DNA of 64,000 nucleotides from Granulosicoccus antarcticus IMCC3135 (GCF_002215215.1 NZ_CP018632.1:7312501-7376500), one strand, 5' to 3'; numbered from the stretch's first letter, positions 16,005 to 25,124 are shown. Numbers and translations: made by a program. Notes: a model not told the origin generated them from the sequence alone.

Positions 16005-17681
16005 ATGACGATAATAAAAAGAACAATAAGTCTTGCAGGATTACTGTGCGTCCTGACCGGATGTGGAGGTGGCGGTGATGGAGCCGTCGCCTTGCAAACA
16101 CGGGAACCTGCCAGTGCGCCGGCGCTACCCGCCACCGAGGTTGCCAACGCAGCCCCGGACACGCCCCTGTCTGACCAGGAAGCCTATCGCTTACTCGAGC
16201 AGGGCACATTTGGCCCTCGTATCGAGGATATACAACTGGCCAGTGGTCAAAGCCCCGAATCCTGGATCAACCAGCAAATGCAGCTGCCCGCCATTTATCT
16301 GAGCGACGGGTTGCACAATGCCGATAGCGAACGCTGGAACGAATACGTCAATGTCTGGTGGCGGCAAGCCATTCAGGCCGATGATCAGTTACGCCAACGC
16401 GTCGCTTTTGCACTAAGCCAGATTCTGGTTGTCTCCGCTCATGATGGCCTGGGTGATGAGCAATTCGGCCTGGCAAATTATTACGACATACTGCTGCGCA
16501 ACGCATTTGGCAATTATCGCGACTTGCTCAGTGAGGTCACTCGAAACCCTCTCATGGGGGAATACCTCAGCATGAAAGGCAATCGCAAGCCAGATCTTGC
16601 CGAGAATATCCAGCCAGACGAGAACTATGCACGAGAGATCCTGCAACTCTTCAGTATCGGCCAGGTATTGCTCAATGAGGACGGCACTCCACAAACCGAT
16701 GCCGAAGGAGTTCCGCTGCCAGCTTACGATCAGACAACCATCGAGAATTTTGCACGGGTATTTACTGGTTGGCATTTCGCAAACGCAGAAGACTTCCGCT
16801 GGCCTAAAAACAAGGACTACCTGTCCCCCATGGAGCCCTGGTCCGAGTATCACGACACCGATGCCAAGACTCTGCTGGGCGGAGTCGAATTAGCAGCGGG
16901 ACAGAGTGCCGAGGCTGATCTGAACGCGGCACTGGACAACATCTTCAATCATCCCAATGTAGGTCCGTTCATATCAAAGCAGTTGATTCAACGTCTGGTC
17001 ACAAGCAATCCCAGCGATGGCTATGTCCGTGATGTCACCGCGGTGTTCAATCAGAATGCAATCGGGGAACGCGGCTCTCTGGGCAGCGTCATCAAGGCCA
17101 TTCTCATGCACACAGAAGCGCGACAGGGACACCTGCAAGAGCCTGACACCTTTGGAAAGATGAAGGAGCCGCTGATACGCATGACTCAGCTATGGCGTGC
17201 ATTTGAACCCGAGACCATTCACTACAACTTCAATTATGGCTGGGCAGGTCATGAGCTGAGGCAAGCCCCTTTGGGGTCTCCGTCTGTTTTCAATTTCTTT
17301 CGACCCGACTTCAGTCAACCGGGTGAGATCCGCAGCAATGGTCTCGTATCTCCTGAATTTGAAATACTCGATGAGTCCTCAGTCATAACCATCACCAGTC
17401 GTCTGTTGGCCAGCATCCTCTGGTCCCATAACTTCAAGAACGATGCAGACTCCGAACGGATGATTATCGATATCTCCCGTGAGATGGACCTGGAGCCGGA
17501 CATCGATGCCCTGCTGGATCATCTTGACCTGTTGTTGCTGGGAGGGCGAATGTCCTTCGAACTACGCGCGGAAGTGGAATATCTGATGAGTGAGCGCAGT
17601 TACGACGGAGCGGCTTCACAGCGTGTTGTCGAGGCTATCTTTCTGATAGCGACATCGCCAGAAGCAGCCGTCCAGCGTTGA
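16005..17681 (+). CDS. DUF1800 family lipoprotein
   Basis: A 558-aa exported lipoprotein (lipobox LCVLTGC, Cys20, followed by a glycine-rich linker). Family landmarks are present: YRLLEQGTFGPRIEDI, the long helical body, MKGNRKPDLAENIQPDENYAREILQLFSIG, and FARVFTGWHF. DUF1800 proteins are nearly always found next to a DUF1501 partner, as here; their function is unproven, though the pair is often linked to exported polymer or surface functions. The DUF1501 gene starts 77 bp downstream. Confidence 0.92.
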   Translation: MTIIKRTISLAGLLCVLTGCGGGGDGAVALQTREPASAPALPATEVANAAPDTPLSDQEAYRLLEQGTFGPRIEDIQLASGQSPESWINQQMQLPAIYLSDGLHNADSERWNEYVNVWWRQAIQADDQLRQRVAFALSQILVVSAHDGLGDEQFGLANYYDILLRNAFGNYRDLLSEVTRNPLMGEYLSMKGNRKPDLAENIQPDENYAREILQLFSIGQVLLNEDGTPQTDAEGVPLPAYDQTTIENFARVFTGWHFANAEDFRWPKNKDYLSPMEPWSEYHDTDAKTLLGGVELAAGQSAEADLNAALDNIFNHPNVGPFISKQLIQRLVTSNPSDGYVRDVTAVFNQNAIGERGSLGSVIKAILMHTEARQGHLQEPDTFGKMKEPLIRMTQLWRAFEPETIHYNFNYGWAGHELRQAPLGSPSVFNFFRPDFSQPGEIRSNGLVSPEFEILDESSVITITSRLLASILWSHNFKNDADSERMIIDISREMDLEPDIDALLDHLDLLLLGGRMSFELRAEVEYLMSERSYDGAASQRVVEAIFLIATSPEAAVQR

Positions 17682-17758
17682 CTGGCAGCAGCTTCGCCAG
17701 CCGCTGAACACAAAGCAATCGGCATTCGCCTCATAACAAATATAAACCGCGAGCCATC

Positions 17759-19120
17759 ATGAACAATTTTTCCCGCCGCAGATTTCTTGACCTGGGTACA
17801 CGCACCATCGCCGGCGCCGGACTTGCACTCGGTGTCAACCCGGCCCTGACTCTGGCCCGAGCCGCTGATTCGGCGACCAGCCAGAGCAGTGACTATCGGG
17901 CGCTTGTCTGCGTCTACCTGGAAGGTGGTTGTGACGGGTTCAGCCTGATGGTGCCTACAGGCTCCTATGAACATGCAGAACTTGCACAGGCACGAGGCGA
18001 GCTGGCCATTCCACAACACCAGCTTATCTCCCTTCAAGGAGGCAATAGTCCTCTTGGTCTGCATCCCAACGCCGCCTCTCTGCAACCCCTCTTTGACGAC
18101 GGGCATCTGGCAATGATTGCCAATATCGGAACACTCATCGAGCCGACGACTCAAGAGCAGTATCTCAACAATACCGTCGCCCTGCCCGCCCAGCTGTTCT
18201 CTCACAGCGATCAATCCATCCAGTGGCAACAACTACAAGGTCGCGACCGTGCGCAGGAAGGCTGGGGCGCAAGAGCTGCCGATTATCTATCGGATTTTCA
18301 GGAACGTGACTACCTGACATCAATATCACTTGCAGGCTCCAACTACTGGCAATCCGGATCGGGCCAGAGACCATTCTCACTGACAGGATCTGGCGTTCTT
18401 GAATATCAGGGGCTCGATGGCAACAATAACTGGCAGAGCCCACGCAGGGAGGCCTTCGAACGGGTATTGAACCTGCCCAGAGATCATGTGTTCACCACAG
18501 CCTACGCTGACCTGCAAAAACGGGCAATTTCTATAACCAGTGAATTAGGTCAGGTTCTGGAAAGCAACGCCAGCTTGTTCACCGATCAGCCAGAAGATAA
18601 TAGCTTGGCGCAAAAGCTGAACATGGTAGCCCAGTTGATCGCCGCCCAGGAGCAGCTCGGCCTTCAACGCCAGATCTACTATGTCAGCATGAGCGGCTTT
18701 GATGTGCACGATAACCAGAGCCTTGAACTGCCCGAGCTGTTCAAGGAACTTACCGAGGCTTTGGCCTTTTTCCAGAACAAGATCGATATGCTGGGCAAGT
18801 CTGCCAATGTAACGACATTTACTGCATCGGATTTCGGTCGCTCACTGCTGTCAAACGGCGATGGAACCGATCATGGCTGGGGCAACCATCTGATGGCCAT
18901 GGGTGGGGCTGTCATGGGTGGCAGCATCTACGGAGAACTTCCCAGCTTCGCCCTCGATGGTCCGGACTCGGTCCACCGCGGGCGGATTCTGCCGACAACC
19001 TCGGCATCCCAATATGCATCCACTTTACTGCGCTGGGTAGGCCTTGATGAGGCAGCCGTGTCAGAAGTGCTACCTGATATCGGGAATTTTCAAACCCGGG
19101 ATCTGGGCTTCATGATCTGA
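17759..19120 (+). CDS. DUF1501 family protein with Tat signal
   Basis: A 453-aa protein with a twin-arginine leader (SRRRFLDLGTRTIAGAGLALG), so it is folded before export. The alkaline-phosphatase-like DUF1501 fold is indicated by VCVYLEGGCDGFSLMVPT, SGFDVHDNQ, TFTASDFGRSLLSNGDGTDHGWGNHLMAMGGAVMGG and GRILPTTSASQYASTLLRW. It is paired with the upstream DUF1800 gene, the invariable partner of this family. Substrate unknown. Confidence 0.92.
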   Translation: MNNFSRRRFLDLGTRTIAGAGLALGVNPALTLARAADSATSQSSDYRALVCVYLEGGCDGFSLMVPTGSYEHAELAQARGELAIPQHQLISLQGGNSPLGLHPNAASLQPLFDDGHLAMIANIGTLIEPTTQEQYLNNTVALPAQLFSHSDQSIQWQQLQGRDRAQEGWGARAADYLSDFQERDYLTSISLAGSNYWQSGSGQRPFSLTGSGVLEYQGLDGNNNWQSPRREAFERVLNLPRDHVFTTAYADLQKRAISITSELGQVLESNASLFTDQPEDNSLAQKLNMVAQLIAAQEQLGLQRQIYYVSMSGFDVHDNQSLELPELFKELTEALAFFQNKIDMLGKSANVTTFTASDFGRSLLSNGDGTDHGWGNHLMAMGGAVMGGSIYGELPSFALDGPDSVHRGRILPTTSASQYASTLLRWVGLDEAAVSEVLPDIGNFQTRDLGFMI

Positions 19121-19710
19121 TTCAATTCAGACAGGCGGCATGCCTGCGGCGGGTAGGAATGAGGCGTGTAAAGAAGTGGTAATGCACTTTTGAGTCAGCA
19201 CTACCATCTTGAAATACAATCAGTTGTTTCGAATAAACTGGCTCGGCTGGGTATACTGCCATGCCTCGACATTACCGCACCCAGCACAGAGCCTTGGCCC
19301 TTTTGCATCACGGGCCTATCCGTATAGCCATACTGATAAGATGAAAGGCTCCATTTGAGCTGATGATGAACAGTAGCCTTGGCCCACCAGGTTTTGAGAC
19401 AGGAGATACACATCCTTCTGCTTTACGTATGAGGAATAGACGTAACATATTTGCCATGAACATTCCTTATCTCATTAGCAAGCAGCGGTTACTCTGTGAA
19501 CTTGGTGCTATCGACGCTGTCGCATATTGAGATGTACTGCACCTTGAGCCCAGCAGTGACATCAGACCTGTCACTTGACTGGATTCAATACATTGAGGTC
19601 ACCTGATTTTCCGTCCGGTCAGATTGTCGCTGTTGCCTCATCATTTAAAATTGCGTCATCGGTTATTGCAACACCCGTCGCTCACCCATTGATTTCTGAA
19701 AAAAGAAAGC
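19121..19710. other. Intergenic region without recognisable gene
   Basis: This 590-bp stretch lies between the DUF1501 gene and the next exported protein. A weak hairpin (CAGGC / GCCTG) follows the DUF1501 stop near 19132-19146, without a T-run. A minus-strand frame at 19201-19413 and other short frames have no recognisable domain or good ribosome binding site. I see no tRNA or known RNA motif. Confidence 0.5.
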
Positions 19711-20532
19711 ATGACTTCTGAAACCCAGCTTCATTTCGCAAGAACTCGACGACAAGCCTGTCGGCTGGCCACAAGAATCGGGTTCGCCCTGCTCATGCTC
19801 CTACCAACACTTTCGCATGCACTTGAGTTCCAGTGTGAATTCAATGGAGATGTCAGGCAGCTACGCGTCGACATGCCTGGCAAGACACATTTGTGCGAAG
19901 TCACGGTCGAATACGAAAGCACAGGTGAAAGTAAAGTCATGTGGCATGCAGACAATGACTCCCTGTTCTGCTCTGCCAAGGCCTATGAATTGGTTGGAAA
20001 ATACGAAAACAACTGGAATTTCACCTGTTCAAAATGGCCTGACAGAGATGGAATCGATCAGCTTTCAGACACGCAGCGAGGCATTCTGGACCTGCAACTC
20101 AAAGAACGCGTAGCCACTAGCGAGACAGCCTTGGAACCCGTCGAGATCCTCTCCGTCAAAACGGCAGCCAGCACACCACTGGATCATGAGCCGGGGGCAC
20201 TTGCATTTCAGTATTTTCTATCAGACGGCAGCGATCATACAGAGATCATCGTCGACAACAATTCCTCCTGGTACGTGTTTGCCACCATTGATAATCTGGC
20301 AAGCCGAATCACTGGCGACTCCCCTGTTGATACCGCATTGATTTCAACCATCAGCGACAGTGGCGCCCTGGAGATAGTGACGACAATGACGGAAGAGGCC
20401 GGTGCACGTGAATGCCACGGCATGCAGGTGCTCGCAGTTGATGAAAACGCTAAAATCAGTGCACGTACGCCGCACCGGGTGATTTGCCAATCGAATGCAC
20501 GGCTCGATTCTGCGACAAGTCCCGACCAATAA
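19711..20532 (+). CDS. Exported protein of unknown function
   Basis: 273 aa. The N terminus is basic, then hydrophobic (IGFALLMLLPTLSHA), giving a likely signal peptide cleaved near residue 37. The mature part begins LEFQCEFNGDVRQLRVD and has about six cysteines, consistent with periplasmic disulfides (FQCEF, HLCEV, LFCSAK, FTCSKW, ECHGM, VICQSN). No known domain is recognised. It ends 14 bp before the convergent csaA-like gene. The translation start and export are reasonably supported; function is not. Confidence 0.75.
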   Translation: MTSETQLHFARTRRQACRLATRIGFALLMLLPTLSHALEFQCEFNGDVRQLRVDMPGKTHLCEVTVEYESTGESKVMWHADNDSLFCSAKAYELVGKYENNWNFTCSKWPDRDGIDQLSDTQRGILDLQLKERVATSETALEPVEILSVKTAASTPLDHEPGALAFQYFLSDGSDHTEIIVDNNSSWYVFATIDNLASRITGDSPVDTALISTISDSGALEIVTTMTEEAGARECHGMQVLAVDENAKISARTPHRVICQSNARLDSATSPDQ

Positions 20533-20546
20533 CAGCAATTACCGGT

Positions 20547-20885
20547 TCAGACCAGGCGAGTGCCGTTTGGAACGGGCTCCATGGGTGCCACCAGAACTAT
20601 GCTTCCGTCGTCACGTGGCATCCCCGTCACCAGACATTCAGACATAAAAGGCCCAATCTGCTTCTTCGGAAAGTTCACTACGGCCATCACCTGACGCCCC
20701 ACGAGCATGTCCCGGGAATACAAGTCAGTGATCTGCGCACTGGAACGACGCGTGCCGATTTCCGGACCAAAATCGATTGTCAGCTTCCATGCAGGGCGTC
20801 TGGCCTCCGGAAACTCCTCCACTTCGATGACAGTGCCAGCGCATAGCTGCACCCGTTCAAAATCAGCCCACTCAATGTATTCCAT
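20547..20885 (-). CDS. csaA: CsaA-like tRNA-binding protein
   Basis: A stand-alone OB-fold tRNA-binding domain, 112 aa. It matches the CsaA type: FERVQLCAGTVIEVEEFPEARRPAWKLTIDFGPEIGTRRSSAQIT, then VGRQVMAVVNFPKKQIGPFMSECLVTG and VPNGTRLV at the C terminus. CsaA proteins bind tRNA as dimers and were proposed to have chaperone or export-related roles. Length is normal. It is convergent with the exported hypothetical gene. Confidence 0.93.
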   Translation of the reverse strand: MEYIEWADFERVQLCAGTVIEVEEFPEARRPAWKLTIDFGPEIGTRRSSAQITDLYSRDMLVGRQVMAVVNFPKKQIGPFMSECLVTGMPRDDGSIVLVAPMEPVPNGTRLV

Positions 20886-21195
20886 CGCTCTTCAGTAATC
20901 TGTTGCGTGCCAAGGCACATCACAGGCTGAATGATAGCAAGTGCACACAAGTCAGGCGCGAAGTGAAGATTGGCTCATGTTTCGCGTAACCCCTGTGTTG
21001 CTTCGCCTCCAAATGCTGCCCCGGATGCCGACAATCATCTTATACAGCAGAGATCTGCTCAATTCACGAATACATGAATTCATCCGTGCGATAGCCCGCG
21101 CGACTGCCAGTGCACACACTGCACGGGATGGATTCAGGAACTGGCAACACCTTGCCAGCAATTGACATTTCCCATCAGAAGCAAACAACGAGAAC
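20886..21195. other. Divergent intergenic region
   Basis: About 310 bp between the divergent csaA-like and OmpA-lipoprotein genes. An imperfect dyad stands near 21066-21089 (CACGAATAC ... ATTCATCCGTG). A TTGACA at about 21163 could be a -35 for the lipoprotein, but no clear -10 follows. No coding sequence is credible here. Confidence 0.35.
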
Positions 21196-21888
21196 ATGAT
21201 CATGAAAGCACTCAACGTGTCACTGATAGCGGCCACCGCCACACTACTACTGGTTACTGGTTGCGCTACTGATGACCCGAACCGTCGCGCCAAAACAGGC
21301 GCCGCTATCGGCGTTGTAGCCGGCGGTGTCATCGGGCATCAGATCAATGACAAGAACGGCCGATATGCCGGTGCCGTGGTCGGTGCTCTGACAGGGGCCG
21401 CTGTTGGCAACTATATGGATAAACAACAACGCCAACTGGAGCAGAGCCTGGCGGAAGAGTTGCAAAACAACCAGATTAAAGTCACCCGTATCGATGATGA
21501 GACTCTCAAACTGGAAGTACGAAGCGAGGCATCTTTCGACATCAACAGTGCTCGCGTCAATGATGATTTTCGCGGCAGCCTGAAAAGCCTGGCCAAGGTT
21601 ATCGGCGAATATGACAAGACAGCCGTACACGTCATCGGGCACACCGATAGCACAGGTTCAGATAGCTACAACCAGTCACTCTCTGAAAAGCGTGCTACCT
21701 CAGTCACCCGTTATTTCAGTGCCAATGGTGTCGAGCGTTCACGCATGCGTTTCTCGGGGCGTGGCGAGTCCATGCCAATTGACGCCAATACTACAAGCTC
21801 AGGTCGCAGCCATAATCGTCGGGTAGAGGTCTTCCTGAAACCGATCGTAGAAGGTCGTGAAGACGATGCCTATATCTCGCCTGTATGA
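21196..21888 (+). CDS. Glycine-zipper OmpA-family lipoprotein (YiaD-like)
   Basis: A 230-aa outer-membrane lipoprotein. The lipobox LLVTGC gives lipidated Cys23; a glycine-zipper segment follows (TGAAIGVVAGGVIGHQINDK, GAVVGALTGAAVGNYMDKQ), then a C-terminal OmpA peptidoglycan-binding domain with VIGHTDSTGSDSYNQSLSEKRATSV and SHNRRVEVFL. This order is that of YiaD and related lipoproteins. ATG at 21202 is an alternative start. Its 3' end faces the SLC13 permease gene, with a strong hairpin between them. Confidence 0.92.
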   Translation: MIMKALNVSLIAATATLLLVTGCATDDPNRRAKTGAAIGVVAGGVIGHQINDKNGRYAGAVVGALTGAAVGNYMDKQQRQLEQSLAEELQNNQIKVTRIDDETLKLEVRSEASFDINSARVNDDFRGSLKSLAKVIGEYDKTAVHVIGHTDSTGSDSYNQSLSEKRATSVTRYFSANGVERSRMRFSGRGESMPIDANTTSSGRSHNRRVEVFLKPIVEGREDDAYISPV

Positions 21889-21990
21889 TCCTGCTTTCAG
21901 CCTGCAGGATACCCAGAGCACACCCTGGTGTCTGTGGCAGGCTGACATGATTCAGCACGAAAAAGTAGACAGCTAGTGGCGCCTGCCTTC

Positions 21991-22021
21991 CCTGGCCATT
22001 GTTATCCCGACAATGGCCAGG
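21991..22021. terminator. Perfect 12-bp hairpin at the convergent gene junction
   Basis: CCTGGCCATTGT and ACAATGGCCAGG form a perfect 12-bp stem with a 7-base loop. The stop codon of the minus-strand permease is inside it (22002-22004). No T-run follows on either strand, so it may be a Rho-linked or mRNA-stabilising 3' hairpin rather than a classic intrinsic terminator. Confidence 0.55.
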
Positions 22022-23786
22022 CCCATAGAATGGTGGGCACACTGATAATCGTGATCAGTATTTCCAGCGGCAAACCCATACGCCAGTAATCGCTGAACTT
22101 GTACCCACCTGGCCCCATGACCAGTGTGTTGCACTGATGTCCGATCGGCGTCAGAAAAGCACAGGATGCCCCCACGGCAACGGCCATCAGAAAAGGGTCA
22201 ACACTGACTCCCAGAGAATGGGCCATGGCTATTCCCAAAGGCGCCATGACAAGGGCTGTAGCTGCATTGTTTATCACATCTGACAGCAACATGGTCACGA
22301 CCAGCAGCAATGTCAGAATCATGGGAATTGATAAACCCTGCGTCGCCTGAATCAGGCTATCTGCCACCAGCTGCGTGGTACCCGAGGTTGTCAGTGCGTT
22401 GCCAACCGGAATCATAGCGGCTAGCAGCACGATAACAGGCCAGTCGATGTCATCGTATATTTCACGGGTAGAGAGAATGCCGGTGAGAACATAAGCGCCA
22501 ACAGCCAGAATGAAGGCGATTGGCAGTGTCACAACACCTGCGATACCCAACACGATTGCCAGTGCGAAAATGCCACTGGCCAGCGCGATCTTGCGAGTTC
22601 GATTCAGATTGATCTGTCGTCGCATCAAGGGCCACAAGCCCAGCGCTCCGAACTGTTGATCAACCGACTCACTATCGCCGTGCAGTAGCAAAACATCGCC
22701 AGCGCGAAAAACCTGTTGGCGCAGCCGCTGAGTCACGGGCCGTCCTTGCCTGGCCAGACCAACAAGAGCCAGGGTCCGACCGGTTTGGCGGCGTATGAAC
22801 TCCACACCTCGTCCGATCAAGGGCGAATCGTTCCTGACGATCCCTTCGGCCATGACCTCGTTATCAGGGCTTGGCTGAATAAAAGTGGGGGTCGCCGTAC
22901 TACGCAGCTCCAGACCGTGCCTGTCCAGAAACGATTTCAGATCATCCGAGCGGGCTCGCAGGATAAGAATGTCTTCCTCGGCTATCTGGTATTCCGCACG
23001 CACCGCACGGGCAAATCGTCGCTTTCCAGCGACCCCGATAACCTCAACGCTATCCTCATCCAGGCCATCGATCTCGCCCAGCGTCTTGCCGACCAGGCTT
23101 GAAGTGGCGGGCACCAGTGCTTCGGTCAGATAGACTCCGGCCGCCAGCAAACTGGCGTCCTCCTTGAATTCCAATCGGGCTCTGGGTATCAATCGCCAAC
23201 CGATCAAAGTGACAAAGGCAAAACCTACAATCGCAATCGGCAAACCCACCGGCATGAAATCGAACATACCGAACGGCTCACCCGACTCTTTCGCGCGAAT
23301 GCTGGCAATAATGATATTGGGTGGTGTACCAATCAGAGTCATCATGCCGCCAAGCAGACTACCAAACGCCAACGGCATCAGAATAAGGCTCGGAGAGCGT
23401 TTGCGCTCTTGTGCGGTCGACATGGCAATTGGCAGCATCAGCGCCAGCGCGCCGACATTGTTCATGAAGGCTGAGGCCACCGTCACCACTGCGGTCAATG
23501 CTGCAATATGCAACAGGGGAGTTTCTGTCAGGTGACTGATACGGCTGGCCACTTCATCCACCACTCCGGCATTCCTGAGTGCGCTGCTGATGATCAGTAC
23601 GGCGGCGACCGTTATGACGGCCGGGTGGCCAAAACCTTCGAACGCCTGATTGGGTTCAACGATTCCGGCTAGCACCGAGCTGACCAGTGCGAACATGGCC
23701 ACCAGGTCGTAGCGCCACCGCCCCCAGACGAACGCCAGCAGCGTCATGAGCAGTATGCCGCTGATCAATATTTGTTGGGTGGTCAT
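22002..23786 (-). CDS. SLC13-family (DASS/CitM) permease with two TrkA-C domains
   Basis: A 594-aa inner-membrane transporter. Two hydrophobic halves with SLC13-type hairpin motifs (SAFMNNVGALALMLPIA and TLIGTPPNIIIAS; DVINNAATALVMAPLGIAMA and LTPIGHQCNTLVMGPGGYKF) flank two cytoplasmic TrkA-C/RCK-C domains at about 205-290 and 300-385 (EVIGVAGKRRFA; TLALVGLARQGR). These proteins move dicarboxylates, sulfate or similar anions with sodium; the ligand cannot be predicted. It is divergent from the DoeB-like gene, with about 107 bp between starts. Confidence 0.93.
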   Translation of the reverse strand: MTTQQILISGILLMTLLAFVWGRWRYDLVAMFALVSSVLAGIVEPNQAFEGFGHPAVITVAAVLIISSALRNAGVVDEVASRISHLTETPLLHIAALTAVVTVASAFMNNVGALALMLPIAMSTAQERKRSPSLILMPLAFGSLLGGMMTLIGTPPNIIIASIRAKESGEPFGMFDFMPVGLPIAIVGFAFVTLIGWRLIPRARLEFKEDASLLAAGVYLTEALVPATSSLVGKTLGEIDGLDEDSVEVIGVAGKRRFARAVRAEYQIAEEDILILRARSDDLKSFLDRHGLELRSTATPTFIQPSPDNEVMAEGIVRNDSPLIGRGVEFIRRQTGRTLALVGLARQGRPVTQRLRQQVFRAGDVLLLHGDSESVDQQFGALGLWPLMRRQINLNRTRKIALASGIFALAIVLGIAGVVTLPIAFILAVGAYVLTGILSTREIYDDIDWPVIVLLAAMIPVGNALTTSGTTQLVADSLIQATQGLSIPMILTLLLVVTMLLSDVINNAATALVMAPLGIAMAHSLGVSVDPFLMAVAVGASCAFLTPIGHQCNTLVMGPGGYKFSDYWRMGLPLEILITIISVPTILWAWPLSG

Positions 23787-23893
23787 GGGCCGAGATTATC
23801 AATGATGGTGCGAATTGCACAGCAATTGCATTATTCACGAATCGAACCGTTCGCATACGATTTCCTCCCTATGGTAAATCAACAGCCGCCCTC

Positions 23894-24988
23894 ATGACCC
23901 AGCCACAAACCCCCTCTCCCACAAACGGGCTCGATCTGGACCTTTCAGACACCCATGAACCCTACGCTCCAAGCTTGCTCGGTGCACAGGACACTCATAT
24001 GACTCTTGACCCGGCCATGCCGGGCAAGCAGCACGGCCACCTGATATTGCCTTACACCAATCATGCGGGCGCCGCTCAGCTACGCGTTCCCGTGTGCTCC
24101 ATCAGGGGCCAGCAGCCAGGGCCGACTGTGGTTCTGATCGCTGGCATACACGGAGATGAATACGAAGGACCATTGACCTTGCACCGTATGGCGCAGGAAC
24201 TGACAGCCGAGATGGTTCATGGGTGTCTGCTGATTGTGCCTGCTGCCAATGGTCCGGGATTAAAGACCGGGCGGCGCTGTTTGCCTGACGGCACACAGGA
24301 TCTGGATCAATGTTTTCCAGGCTCGGCAACGGGCTCTCTGGGTGATCGTTTGGCCTATGAATTGTTCGAACGGTTGATTCGAGCGGCTGATCTGGTGTTG
24401 GACCTGAGATCCGGAGGTCAGAAACTACAATTCAGTCCTCTGGCTGCCGTGCGCTTTATGGGTGTCTCATTGCACCGGAGCCAGGAACGGCAGCAAGCCA
24501 GTGAGGCGGCAATGATTGCGTTCGGAGCCCCTAACAGTGTTCGTTTTCAAGCTAGCCGTGCAGGTAGTTGCCTGCAAGCGGCGGTGGAGGCTGCTGGCAA
24601 GGCATACGTTCAGAGCGAGCTGGGCGGCGGGGCTGGCTGCAGTGTCGGAACTCTGCAAGTGGCTGAAATCGGGTGTCTGAACGTGCTGAGCTCTATGGGT
24701 GTCTTGAAGCGGGAAGTGGAATTGAGGGCGACGCGGATGCTGGAGGTTCCGGATAGTTCGTTTTATGTCTACGCCGACAGGCACGGAATGCTGGAGCCGC
24801 AGGCTCGATTGGGACAGGAAGTCTGGCAGGGCGACGTGCTGCTCAGACTGGTGGAGCTGGAGAACAGCGGCTCCCAAGCCCATGAGGTTGCAGTGCCCCG
24901 TAATAGCATCCTGCTGGCCCTGCACCATGGCGGCATGGTCCGACCGGGTGATCTGCTGGCCATTCTGGCAGACGAGGTGCAGCGCTAA
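23894..24988 (+). CDS. DoeB-like succinylglutamate desuccinylase/aspartoacylase-family protein with altered active site
   Basis: A 364-aa member of the zinc-dependent M14-like aspartoacylase family, closest by eye to N-alpha-acetyl-diaminobutyrate deacetylase DoeB of ectoine breakdown. The first zinc motif is intact (IAGIHGDEYEGP), as is the catalytic-Glu region (VQSELGGGAG). The third zinc ligand, normally His in D-L/I-H-x-G-G, is Arg here (VLDLRSGGQ), and the usual NLNR-type Arg is Gln (DLDQCFPG). It may be inactive or act on a different substrate. No other doe/eut genes are near. Three copies of ATGGGTGTC and one of GACACCCAT fall within it. Confidence 0.8.
   Translation: MTQPQTPSPTNGLDLDLSDTHEPYAPSLLGAQDTHMTLDPAMPGKQHGHLILPYTNHAGAAQLRVPVCSIRGQQPGPTVVLIAGIHGDEYEGPLTLHRMAQELTAEMVHGCLLIVPAANGPGLKTGRRCLPDGTQDLDQCFPGSATGSLGDRLAYELFERLIRAADLVLDLRSGGQKLQFSPLAAVRFMGVSLHRSQERQQASEAAMIAFGAPNSVRFQASRAGSCLQAAVEAAGKAYVQSELGGGAGCSVGTLQVAEIGCLNVLSSMGVLKREVELRATRMLEVPDSSFYVYADRHGMLEPQARLGQEVWQGDVLLRLVELENSGSQAHEVAVPRNSILLALHHGGMVRPGDLLAILADEVQR
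23947..24701. repeat. Second cluster of the GACACCCAT / ATGGGTGTC word
   Basis: Within the DoeB-like gene, the core of the his/dtd repeat occurs as GACACCCAT near 23948 and as ATGGGTGTC-type words near 24219, 24458 and 24693; a GGGTGTCTG lies near 24669. They are read in different frames (DTH, HGC, MGV, MGV), so protein conservation alone does not explain the word. I did not find exact copies elsewhere between the two clusters or to the right. Confidence 0.65.
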
Positions 24989-25124
24989 GCCCCCCTTGCT
25001 CTGATTGACAGAGGCTCTCACAGCGCCTTTGTCTTGTCCCGAACTTGAGGCAGGTGCAGCAAATACCGGTGCAGAGCATTACACTGCTCTCCCGGCAGCG
25101 CTGCTGCCCCCAATACCAGAGTCC

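Noticed and set aside
19201-19413. Possible 70-aa minus-strand gene in the 590-bp gap
   Set aside because: No recognisable domain, no ribosome binding site, and a composition typical of chance frames; I considered a transposase remnant and found no motif.
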